From: JBCCRH01 sp039208045
GTDB lineage: Bacteria; Bacteroidota; Bacteroidia; Chitinophagales; Saprospiraceae
Length of the DNA: 21,272 nt
Assembly: GCA_039208045.1 (NCBI GenBank)
Contig: JBCCRH010000047.1
Coordinates: 1 to 21,272, forward strand
Direction: 5' to 3'
Of this stretch, positions 1 to 7,927 are shown piece after piece (positions within the stretch are counted from its first letter, which is position 1; every line of letters starts with the position of its first letter). A program made the position numbers and the translations under genes. A model generated the notes under the pieces. That model made no database searches and was not told the DNA's origin. It saw only the letters and a program-made list of their open reading frames with translations.

Positions 1-3000
1 GCGCTCATTACGATCAATGATGATTGTGATGATCCAATCGGAGCTGCCACATTCATGCTGTGTGATGAAGAGCTACTACCAAGCAGTGTAGTAAACAATG
101 GCGGTAGTGCCACCTATCAATTTGATATTGCTTTAGATGCTACCTCTGATGGTTGCTTATTAGAAGCCACTTATACAGATGGAGCAGGCAACACCACCAG
201 TGTAGAAGCTACCATCACCGTAACCCAACAAGCAGATAACTGGGCACCAATTGTGATTTATCCATCTCAAGACATCAATGTAGCAATTGATCCTTGTGAG
301 CCAGGGGTAGCAGAAGTATGCTTTGAAGTGACGGCTACAGATAATTGTGATGGTGATGTAGTACCAACCGTACAGTTCAGTCCAGCAATTGATCCAGCTG
401 ATCTAGTACAAACAGGTAACACCTATTGTGCGACCTTGGCAGTGGATGAATACACGGTAACGATCAGTGCTAGTGATGCTTCTGGTAATACCACAGCAGA
501 AGACTTTGGGATCAATATCACCCAAGAGCCAAGACCGGAGGTGAACCTAGCTTGCAACAACAATTTGATCGTAAGTCTAGATGAGAACTGCGAGGTAGAA
601 TTCATTCCAGATATGCTACTGGATGGTAGCTTTGGATGCTTAACACCAGCAGACTTCAATATCGTGATTGTAGATAGTGACATTAGCAATGGCGCGATAG
701 CCGATGGTTGTGGACAGTTTAACTACGAGATTACCTTAGTAGATGGCGTAGATGGAGAAGGTTTTGTAACGTGTTGGGGTCAAGTGACCTTGGAAGATAA
801 GGCCGCCCCAGTAATTGACTGTCCTGATGATACGGATCAAGCCACGGTAGCTACCACTTCCCAAGTACTCAGTGGAGCACTAGAACTAACGGATCCTACA
901 CTGAATACAGCCAACTATACGTGTTTCTTAGAGAACTTCACCCTAGCAGGTGGTAATCGCTACTATGATTTAGTGAGCTTCACGGTAAGTGGAGAAGACC
1001 TCTTCACTTTTGACATGGCAGCAGACTTTGGTGATGGCTCGATGCTACTCTACCAAGGAGGCTTCAATGCAGCAGCACCCTGTGAAAATGTGATTGCTAA
1101 CTCCGAAGATGCCCAAGATGGCACGGGCGCATTTATAGCTGGTTTTGATCCAAGCTTCCGCTTGACTTTACCACTAAAGCCTAATACGGAGTATACCTTG
1201 CTACTAACCAGCTTTAGTGTAGAAGACACTGGCGATTGGACAGTAGAAGTATACAGTGATGGATCAGCATCAATTGATACCAGTCCAAGCCCAGGCATAC
1301 AGCCTGCTCCACAGACCGTAGATGTGACAAGAGACTTGATTTGTACAGACTTAGATGAGGTACTATTCACTACCGCTCAAAGCTGGATAGTCAATGCAGA
1401 TGGAAGCTTAGATGCAACAGCGACGCGCAATGAATTCTTTGGCGGAAGCACAGCGGCACTAAATGCGTTCCTAGCTAAGTTAGGTGCTACAGGTATTCCA
1501 GTAGCAACAGATAATTGCGGACAGATGGTGATTACAGTAAGTGATACCTTCCAAGAGAATGGAGATTGTGGCGATGTAGTGATCACGCGTACGTTCAGTG
1601 TAGCAGACAAATTCAACTCAGATTGCACGGGCACACCAAATACGGATGAATGCACACAAACTATCACCATCCGCCGTCCAACACTAGACGATGTAGTACT
1701 ACCACCATTTACTGCAACCATAGAGTGTGATGAGCACTTTGAAGTAGATGATAATGGTAATCCATCACCCATAACTAGTGGGTATCCATTCTTGCGCACG
1801 GCCTTTGGCTTCCAGGATTTGGATCAGGTGTACTGCAATGTAGGAGCAAGCTATTCCGATGAACCAAGAGTAGAGACCTGTGAGAGTGGCTACAAGATCA
1901 GAAGAGAGTGGAATATCTTTGACTGGTGTAACCCAGGCGATTTGAACATTTTTGATCAGATCATCAAAGTGGGTGACTTTACCGCACCAGAGATTACCTG
2001 TCCTAAGGAGGATTATGATTGGGATGGTATCCCCGACCTATTGACTTACTCTACTGGCCCATTTGATTGCACAGCAAGTATCAATGTACCCCTACCAGCA
2101 GTAGAAGATAACTGCTCTAGTACAAGTATCCTAACAGAAATTGTAACGGACATCACGGTGAATGTCACCAATCAATACGGTCAGGTAACAGGTACAGCCA
2201 CAGAAACGATCTTAGTAGCCACCATCCTACCAGGAGCAAACCGAGTAGTAAGCGGCCTACCCAAGGGAGAGCACCGCTTCCGCTACACGGTAACAGATGA
2301 TTGCGGTAATGAAGCGAGTCTCGAATGTCCGTTCCAGATTGTAGATGAAGTAGAACCAGTAGCGATCTGTGAAGATCAATTGAATATCAGTATTGGTGGA
2401 TCAGACTTTGCAAGAGTGACGGCTGAAGACCTGAACAATGGTTCGTATGATAATTGTGGAGACATCCGCATAGAGATTAGAAGAGAGCTAGCAAATGGTG
2501 GCTTTGGCCCATGGGGCCCAGCAGTGGAGTTTGACTGTGAAGATGTGAAAGATACGGTGCGCATTGAGCTACGAGTATGGGATGATGCCAATATGAATGG
2601 CGTATTTGGAAGCTGGTATGGTAATGGTGATGTATTAGATGCAGAAGATAATGGCAATGTATGCTGGTTAGAGGTGATTATCGAAGATAAGATCAGACCA
2701 ATCTGTGAAGCACCATACAATGTGGAACTAGATTGTGATGAAGTACCCTATGATTTTGATGCGACAGATATAGCGCAGCTAGAGGAGCTATTTGGCTCAG
2801 CTAGTGCCAGTGATAACTGTCCAGGAGCGGTAGCAGAAGAGATTAGTCCGATAGTCCAACTAGATGATTGTGGCTTTGGAAGAATCATTCGCCGCTTTAG
2901 AGCAACGGACATATGGGGACTGACTTCTACCAATACCTGTCAGCAGATTGTAACGCTGAATGAAGTACATGATTATGAGATCAAGTTCCCACGGGATGCC

Positions 3001-5373
3001 GAGGCGAACTGTGGGACACCAAGTCCAGATACGATTATGTATAATGAGCTAGCCTGTGATCTACTAGCCGTAAGTGTATTTGATGAGCCTTTTGTAGCTA
3101 GTGGAGATGAGTGCTACAAGATATTCAGAAGATACCGCGTAATCAACTGGTGTGAATATGATGGAGATGATGATCCAATCATTGTAGGAAGAGATGAAGA
3201 TTGTGACGGCATCCCAGGAGATGAAGATGTATGGGTACTAGTCCGATCAAATGGCATTACGTATTATGATCGCAACAACAATGAGAACGATACCAACCCA
3301 TTCCGCAATACGAAGCAGAGCAGTTGTGATGGCTTAACCAATCCAGATGGCCATTGGGTGAACTCGACTATCAAGCCGAGCATCACTTCAGTTGGTTATT
3401 GGCAGTACACCCAACAAATCAAGGTGTACGACAATATTGATCCAATCATCACCTTCGAAGCTACTGATCCATTCTGCTCCTTAGACAATGTAGATTGTGA
3501 TGCAACAGTGGAAGTACCGTTCACAGTAGATGAGAACTGTACACCAGATGATCTAACGATCAAGGTATTCTTAGATGCTTTTGCAGATGGTATCTTAGAT
3601 GGGCAGCTAAGCAATGCACAGGTATTAAGCGGCAGCTATCCAGATTATACGATCACTGGAGAATTCCCAATAGGTAGTCACCTATTTGAAGTACATGTAG
3701 AAGATGGATGTGGTAATGTCAATAGTGTAGACATCCCATTCAGTGTAGTCGACTGCAAGGCACCAGTACCAACCTGCATCAATGGCCTAGCCATCGAGCT
3801 AATGCCAACAGAGCCAGGGACAGATGCAGATGGCGATGGCGACATTGATACTGGCGCGATGGGTATATGGGCGAGTGATTTTATCGCAAGTCCAGTAGGT
3901 GACTGCTCAGAGCCAATCCAATTCTCGATCAATAGAGATGGAGAGACACCAGACATCAATCAGACGGGTATCATCCTAACATGTGATGATCCAGCTACCT
4001 TGATTGTAGAAATCTACGCGTGGGATAGTGCGTTTAATCCGTATGCGGTACAACCAGATGGCACCGTAGGTGGGCCAAACTACGATCACTGTGAGACTTA
4101 CATTTTGATACAGGATAATATGTTTGATGTATGTCCTGATGCTATTGGAACGGGCAACATAGCCGGTATCACTGCAACTGAATGGGACAACCCAATTGAG
4201 GATACAGAAGTCTTATTAAGCGGCCCGATGAATGACTTACAGATGACGGGTGTAGATGGCACTTACCGCTTCGAAGAGGTACCCGCCAATGAAGACTACA
4301 CGATTACTCCACATAATGACCTGGATGCTGACAACGGCGTATCCACCTTTGACTTGGTAGTGATCCAAAAGCACATCTTGGGAGTAGATCGATTGGATAG
4401 TCCGTATCAGATGATTGCAGCGGATGTAGATAACTCAGGCAGCATTAGTGTAGTAGACTTGCTAACGATTAGAAAGTTAGTCCTATCGGTCATTGATGAA
4501 TTCCCAGGTAATACGAGCTGGCGCTTTGTAGATGCGGCTTATGAATTCCCTGATCCAAGTAACCCTTGGGTGGAGCAATTCCCAGAGGTGGTCAGTGTGA
4601 ATAACCTACCAGAAGAAGCCACAATAAATGGCGACTTTGTGGGAGTGAAGATAGGGGATGTAACAGGGGATGCACAGCCCAACAGCTTACAAAGCATCCA
4701 GACGAGAAGCAGAGACGAATGGGTGATTGACGTAGCCAGTACGCCAGTAGAAGTAGGCCAAGTGCGTATACCATTTAGCGCAAGCGACCTAGCTGACTTG
4801 CAAGCCTACCAGTTCACCTTGAGTGTAGATGCAAATTATGCAAGCATTCAAGAGGTAGAGTACGGCAGTGCTAGTGCCGATCATATTGGGATGCGCTATG
4901 CGGAAGAGGGCACGATCACGCTAAGTTGGGATGAGCAGAGCACGCTAGATACAGAAGCAACCTTATTCACTTTGATACTCAATGTACAGCAAGCAGCAGA
5001 AATGGAGCAGTTCATTCAGCTTCACTCGCGCTATACCAAGGCGGAAGCCTACGATCAAGCAGGTGAGGTGAAGGACATCGCCTTACGTTTTGGCGAAAGC
5101 CAAGTACAAAAGCAGTATGTGTTACACCAGAACCGCCCGAATCCATTTAGTGATAAGACGGTGATCAGCTTTGAGCTCCCAGAGGAGCTAGAGGCAACGA
5201 TCATCATTAGAGATGTGCAGGGCAGAACGCTGCGGATGATCAGAGGGGAGTATGCGAAGGGGTATAATGAGATTAGTCTGAAGGCAAGTGAATTGGGTGC
5301 AAGCGGCGTACTGTACTACACTTTAGAGACGGATGACTTTACCGCAACCAAACGAATGATGATACTAGAATAG
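1..5373 (+). CDS. Giant secreted HYR/Ig-like repeat protein with dockerin, cohesin-like and T9SS sorting domains (5' end missing)
   Basis: The frame is open from base 1 to the TAG at 5371-5373 (1790 residues visible), so the first ATG at 55 is internal and the true start lies left of the window. Most of the protein is a chain of beta-sandwich modules marked by Asp-Asn-Cys or Asp-Asp-Cys-Gly motifs (HYR/Ig-like). A prepeptidase C-terminal-like insert lies at about residues 308-430, and Asp-rich calcium-type motifs at about 671-680, 1064-1078 and 1274-1286. Then come a carboxypeptidase-regulatory-like domain (about 1384-1438), a dockerin with two calcium loops (about 1441-1496, second loop from D1475), a cohesin-like domain (about 1583-1690) and a T9SS type A sorting domain (about 1704-1790, with NRPNPF). 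It aligns with the giant gene at 9352-16185; by that comparison roughly 600 N-terminal residues are missing. Expected location is the cell surface or extracellular matrix. The ligand is unknown. Confidence 0.93.
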   Translation, partial: ALITINDDCDDPIGAATFMLCDEELLPSSVVNNGGSATYQFDIALDATSDGCLLEATYTDGAGNTTSVEATITVTQQADNWAPIVIYPSQDINVAIDPCEPGVAEVCFEVTATDNCDGDVVPTVQFSPAIDPADLVQTGNTYCATLAVDEYTVTISASDASGNTTAEDFGINITQEPRPEVNLACNNNLIVSLDENCEVEFIPDMLLDGSFGCLTPADFNIVIVDSDISNGAIADGCGQFNYEITLVDGVDGEGFVTCWGQVTLEDKAAPVIDCPDDTDQATVATTSQVLSGALELTDPTLNTANYTCFLENFTLAGGNRYYDLVSFTVSGEDLFTFDMAADFGDGSMLLYQGGFNAAAPCENVIANSEDAQDGTGAFIAGFDPSFRLTLPLKPNTEYTLLLTSFSVEDTGDWTVEVYSDGSASIDTSPSPGIQPAPQTVDVTRDLICTDLDEVLFTTAQSWIVNADGSLDATATRNEFFGGSTAALNAFLAKLGATGIPVATDNCGQMVITVSDTFQENGDCGDVVITRTFSVADKFNSDCTGTPNTDECTQTITIRRPTLDDVVLPPFTATIECDEHFEVDDNGNPSPITSGYPFLRTAFGFQDLDQVYCNVGASYSDEPRVETCESGYKIRREWNIFDWCNPGDLNIFDQIIKVGDFTAPEITCPKEDYDWDGIPDLLTYSTGPFDCTASINVPLPAVEDNCSSTSILTEIVTDITVNVTNQYGQVTGTATETILVATILPGANRVVSGLPKGEHRFRYTVTDDCGNEASLECPFQIVDEVEPVAICEDQLNISIGGSDFARVTAEDLNNGSYDNCGDIRIEIRRELANGGFGPWGPAVEFDCEDVKDTVRIELRVWDDANMNGVFGSWYGNGDVLDAEDNGNVCWLEVIIEDKIRPICEAPYNVELDCDEVPYDFDATDIAQLEELFGSASASDNCPGAVAEEISPIVQLDDCGFGRIIRRFRATDIWGLTSTNTCQQIVTLNEVHDYEIKFPRDAEANCGTPSPDTIMYNELACDLLAVSVFDEPFVASGDECYKIFRRYRVINWCEYDGDDDPIIVGRDEDCDGIPGDEDVWVLVRSNGITYYDRNNNENDTNPFRNTKQSSCDGLTNPDGHWVNSTIKPSITSVGYWQYTQQIKVYDNIDPIITFEATDPFCSLDNVDCDATVEVPFTVDENCTPDDLTIKVFLDAFADGILDGQLSNAQVLSGSYPDYTITGEFPIGSHLFEVHVEDGCGNVNSVDIPFSVVDCKAPVPTCINGLAIELMPTEPGTDADGDGDIDTGAMGIWASDFIASPVGDCSEPIQFSINRDGETPDINQTGIILTCDDPATLIVEIYAWDSAFNPYAVQPDGTVGGPNYDHCETYILIQDNMFDVCPDAIGTGNIAGITATEWDNPIEDTEVLLSGPMNDLQMTGVDGTYRFEEVPANEDYTITPHNDLDADNGVSTFDLVVIQKHILGVDRLDSPYQMIAADVDNSGSISVVDLLTIRKLVLSVIDEFPGNTSWRFVDAAYEFPDPSNPWVEQFPEVVSVNNLPEEATINGDFVGVKIGDVTGDAQPNSLQSIQTRSRDEWVIDVASTPVEVGQVRIPFSASDLADLQAYQFTLSVDANYASIQEVEYGSASADHIGMRYAEEGTITLSWDEQSTLDTEATLFTLILNVQQAAEMEQFIQLHSRYTKAEAYDQAGEVKDIALRFGESQVQKQYVLHQNRPNPFSDKTVISFELPEELEATIIIRDVQGRTLRMIRGEYAKGYNEISLKASELGASGVLYYTLETDDFTATKRMMILE

Positions 5374-5390
5374 CAAGTTGATCTCGATTT

Positions 5391-5457
5391 TGCTCGATCA
5401 ACGGGTTTGATCGAGCACGTAGCAGTTGATCGAGCAAAGCCGAGAGCAACTGCTACG
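5391..5457 (+). repeat. Adjacent and mutually exclusive hairpins after the giant gene
   Basis: TGCTCGATCAA at 5391-5401 is perfectly complementary to TTGATCGAGCA at 5407-5417 (11 bp, 5-nt loop). TTGATCGAGCA occurs again at 5426-5436, so the left arm could pair with either copy. A second perfect 11-bp stem pairs 5418-5428 (CGTAGCAGTTG) with 5447-5457 (CAACTGCTACG) and contains the third copy in its loop. The block begins 17 bases after the stop codon and precedes the terminator. It is most likely a transcript 3'-end structure or small repeat; function is not shown. Confidence 0.7.
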
Positions 5458-5508
5458 CCTTAGGCGCGAAAGTCGCACTAGAATTGCGTTTTATGTGATT
5501 TAATTTAG

Positions 5509-5544
5509 CTGGTTCTCTACCGGGGGTAGAGAGCCAGTTTTTTT
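5509..5544 (+). terminator. Intrinsic terminator of the first giant gene
   Basis: A 13-bp stem pairs 5509-5521 (CTGGTTCTCTACC) with 5525-5537 (GGTAGAGAGCCAG) with a single U-G wobble and a GGG loop, followed directly by seven T (5538-5544). The T run follows the stem only on the forward strand, so it serves the upstream giant gene. It is the strongest terminator in the window. Confidence 0.9.
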
Positions 5545-5705
5545 AGAGCATGTTTGGACTTTGCTTTTTGAGCGAGCGCCGTCAAATTTTGTTCTGAGCA
5601 AGGCACGATGAGGGAGCATAGCCTTAGCTACGCGACCAAAGAGTAACGCAGTACAGGATAAAATTTGGCAAGCACAGCCGAAAGGGTAAAGTCTAAATAT
5701 GCTCT
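5545..5705 (+). repeat. 161-bp long-hairpin element with terminal inverted repeats
   Basis: The left end (5545-5565) pairs with the right end (5685-5705) over 21 positions without gaps; the four non-Watson-Crick positions are all G-U type on the forward strand. A second paired block (5581-5596 with 5654-5669) stays in the same register. TAGC-CTTA-GCTA at 5619-5630 forms the apex almost exactly at the centre. The element starts right after the terminator T run and its last base is the first base of the reverse-strand kinase stop codon. It shares an internal core with the element at 8967-9129. It could be a REP/MITE-like mobile repeat or a structured RNA. Copy number in the genome cannot be seen here. 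Confidence 0.72.
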
Positions 5706-7750
5706 TAGCTAGCTGGAGTAATCGAAAAGTCGATTTGAGTGCCTTTGTCATTTAGGCCAGAGCCACTAACCTCGATGCGCCCTCCGAGGCGCTGAACGAG
5801 TTTTTTGCAGATCGCTAAGCCCAAGCCACTACCAGAATAATCGCCTCGGTTGTGTAGTCGTTTAAACATCTTGAAGACTTGTTCCCTAAAATCGGGGTCT
5901 ATGCCAATGCCATTGTCCTTAATTTGAAAGATATATTGTTGGTCATTTTTCAGAATATGAATTTCTACTTTGGCTGCTTCACTACTGTTATATTTCAAGG
6001 CATTTCCAATTAAGTTTTTTAAGATAATTTTTAGCATGCTCCTGCTAGTAGTGATTGATAGGTGATTGGTAAATAGTGTAATGCGGCCGTTTTTGTCGAG
6101 TAAGAGCATGGCTAGTTCTTCCTTTATCTCTTCAATAAGTACATCTAACGGAAAGGTCTCGAATTGTTGATCCGTATGGTCTAAACGGACAAAGTTGTAT
6201 ACGGCGTTGACTAGATCATTGAGCTGTACTGCACTTTTTGAGATATAGCGCAACGAATCCTCTACACCGTGTAACTCATTTTCTTGAAGTTTGCGCTTGG
6301 CAAGGCCTGCAAAGCCGCTGATATTCCTGATAGGCTCCCGAAGATCATGTGAAGTAATGTAAGAGAATTCCTGTAATTCTTCATTAGCAGTGGTCAATCG
6401 CATGTTTGATGCTTTCAATTCTTGGGTGCGCAGGGCTACCGTTTCTTCGAGTTTGACGTTATTTTTCTTCTGCAAGGCGTAGAGGGAGGCCAGCGAAATG
6501 GCTAAACCAAGGATGAGCAAGGTAACAATTACATAGTAGGAGCTTTCTTTTGATTTGGCTGCTAAGCGTTGGACGAGCTCGCGGTTTTTGTTGTCTTTTT
6601 GGACAATGTCAAATTGGGTTTGCATGAGGGATAGTTGTCGAGCTTTGTCTAGTGTAAGGACAGAATCCCCTAGCACCTTAAATTCTTCAAAATAGCGCAG
6701 TGCCCGCTTGAGCTGCCCTTGTTCTTTATAAAGCTCATAGAGGTATTCTCGGATTTCCATCTTTTCTTCCAGTAAAGAAATGGAGTCGGCTATGATCAGC
6801 GCGCGCTTCAAATACCGCTCCGCTTCTGGGTAATTACCCTCAAGCATCTCTATGGCTCCAAGGCACTTGCAATTATGCGAAATGCCGAATACGTCTTCAA
6901 ACTGTTCGGTGATCTCTAAGCCCCTTTCACAGTAGTAAGTAGCACTATCTGGATATTCTAACTTGACATGTGCCCAACCTATATTAGAGATAGCGATGGC
7001 CTGACCATAGTCGTCTTCCATCCTATCGGCCAAGGCTTTCGCTCGGTAGAGCCAAGTGATGGCTTCTTGGTAGTCCCCAACCTCAATATGCTGTAAAGCA
7101 TAATAGACAATCCCAAAGCTTAATTCTTTATAGAACTGCTTAGGCTTGTTCTGATCCAAGAAGTACTCGATAGCTTCTTCATAGAGCGGCCTTGCCTGAT
7201 CATGCTCTTTTAGAACATCAAAGAGGTAGGCTAATAGCATTTTTGTTCCTTTCTCTTCTTTCTCCTTGCCTAGCTTCTGGTAGCCCTCCATTGCTTTAAG
7301 CAAGGCTTCGTAGCCTGCTTCATGTTGGCCAGAAAAAGTCAGTAAGTTCCCTTTGCTATCATACATCTTGGCTACCCGATACTGACTATCTAATGCTGTA
7401 TACAAGTAGAGGGCTGAATCTATATAGGTAAGCGCTTGCTCATAGTTGTCTTGAAAGAAATAACTCTGTTCCAGCTGAAAATAACTATCTGCAATAAGTG
7501 CTTTGTTTGTAGTACGCTTAGAGAGTCGGAGCGCCTCTTGAGCAGCCTGCAGCGCAATTGCTTTATCTGTAAAAACATTGCGATTAGAGAGTTCAAGGAG
7601 CTGTAGCGCTTGCTCTTTTTCCGACAACTCTTGTCCCAGAATGATTGCTATAGAATCTACTTCGGCAGGTGTTTGGCCGGTACAAAAAAGAGATAGAAAA
7701 AGGAAGAAAGCGGTAGGTAACTTTCTAGCTATGGAAAAGCACAGTCGCAT
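5705..7750 (-). CDS. TPR-domain membrane sensor histidine kinase
   Basis: 681 residues. An N-terminal signal sequence (about 1-26, ending CTGQ) leads into a predicted periplasmic array of tetratricopeptide repeats (about 35-375). A membrane helix follows at about 404-426, then a coiled coil (430-462) and a HisKA domain with the phospho-acceptor His468 in SHDLREPIRNI. The ATPase domain has the N box around N583 (IGNALKY), the G1 motif DNGIGI at 612-617 and the G2 motif GSGLGLAICKK at 640-650. All key catalytic motifs are intact. It would autophosphorylate on His468 and pass the phosphate to a separate response regulator; no receiver or DNA-binding domain is fused and no regulator gene is adjacent. 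The ligand sensed by the TPR region is unknown. The start was chosen because it gives a complete signal sequence. The stop is TAA at 5705-5707. Confidence 0.93.
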   Translation of the reverse strand: MRLCFSIARKLPTAFFLFLSLFCTGQTPAEVDSIAIILGQELSEKEQALQLLELSNRNVFTDKAIALQAAQEALRLSKRTTNKALIADSYFQLEQSYFFQDNYEQALTYIDSALYLYTALDSQYRVAKMYDSKGNLLTFSGQHEAGYEALLKAMEGYQKLGKEKEEKGTKMLLAYLFDVLKEHDQARPLYEEAIEYFLDQNKPKQFYKELSFGIVYYALQHIEVGDYQEAITWLYRAKALADRMEDDYGQAIAISNIGWAHVKLEYPDSATYYCERGLEITEQFEDVFGISHNCKCLGAIEMLEGNYPEAERYLKRALIIADSISLLEEKMEIREYLYELYKEQGQLKRALRYFEEFKVLGDSVLTLDKARQLSLMQTQFDIVQKDNKNRELVQRLAAKSKESSYYVIVTLLILGLAISLASLYALQKKNNVKLEETVALRTQELKASNMRLTTANEELQEFSYITSHDLREPIRNISGFAGLAKRKLQENELHGVEDSLRYISKSAVQLNDLVNAVYNFVRLDHTDQQFETFPLDVLIEEIKEELAMLLLDKNGRITLFTNHLSITTSRSMLKIILKNLIGNALKYNSSEAAKVEIHILKNDQQYIFQIKDNGIGIDPDFREQVFKMFKRLHNRGDYSGSGLGLAICKKLVQRLGGRIEVSGSGLNDKGTQIDFSITPAS

Positions 7751-7862
7751 ACTTTTGGGTTAAGGTCAAAAGAAAGTTTCTGAATGACAATCAATATAAA
7801 AAATATAGTACTTCTTATGGGAAAAAGGAATGTAAACGACTCGAAATAGGTGATATAAATTG

Positions 7863-7907
7863 GAAAGAAGCCATTTCAGGCCATGTATTGCTGAAATGAC
7901 TTCTTTT
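7863..7907 (-). terminator. Hairpin downstream of the TonB-family gene, probable terminator
   Basis: AAAGAAGCCATTTCAG at 7864-7879 pairs with CTGAAATGACTTCTTT at 7891-7906 around an 11-nt loop. The one imperfect pair (7871/7899) is G-U in a reverse-strand transcript but C-A in a forward one, which favours reverse-strand use. It lies about 20 bases past the TonB stop. The trailing T stretch on the reverse strand is short and broken, so termination may be weak and some read-through into the kinase gene is possible. Confidence 0.6.
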
Positions 7908-7927
7908 TGGGGTACCATAGGAGGGAA

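Noticed and set aside
55..57. ATG as the start of the first giant gene
   Set aside because: The frame is open to base 1 and the upstream residues (ALITINDDCDDP) match the equivalent module of the paralogue, so the ATG is internal.
5500..5751. Reverse-strand 83-codon open frame across the terminator and hairpin element
   Set aside because: It spans a strong terminator and a long hairpin and overlaps the kinase 3' end. The composition is unlike a folded protein; such frames in repeats are often mis-annotated as hypothetical proteins.
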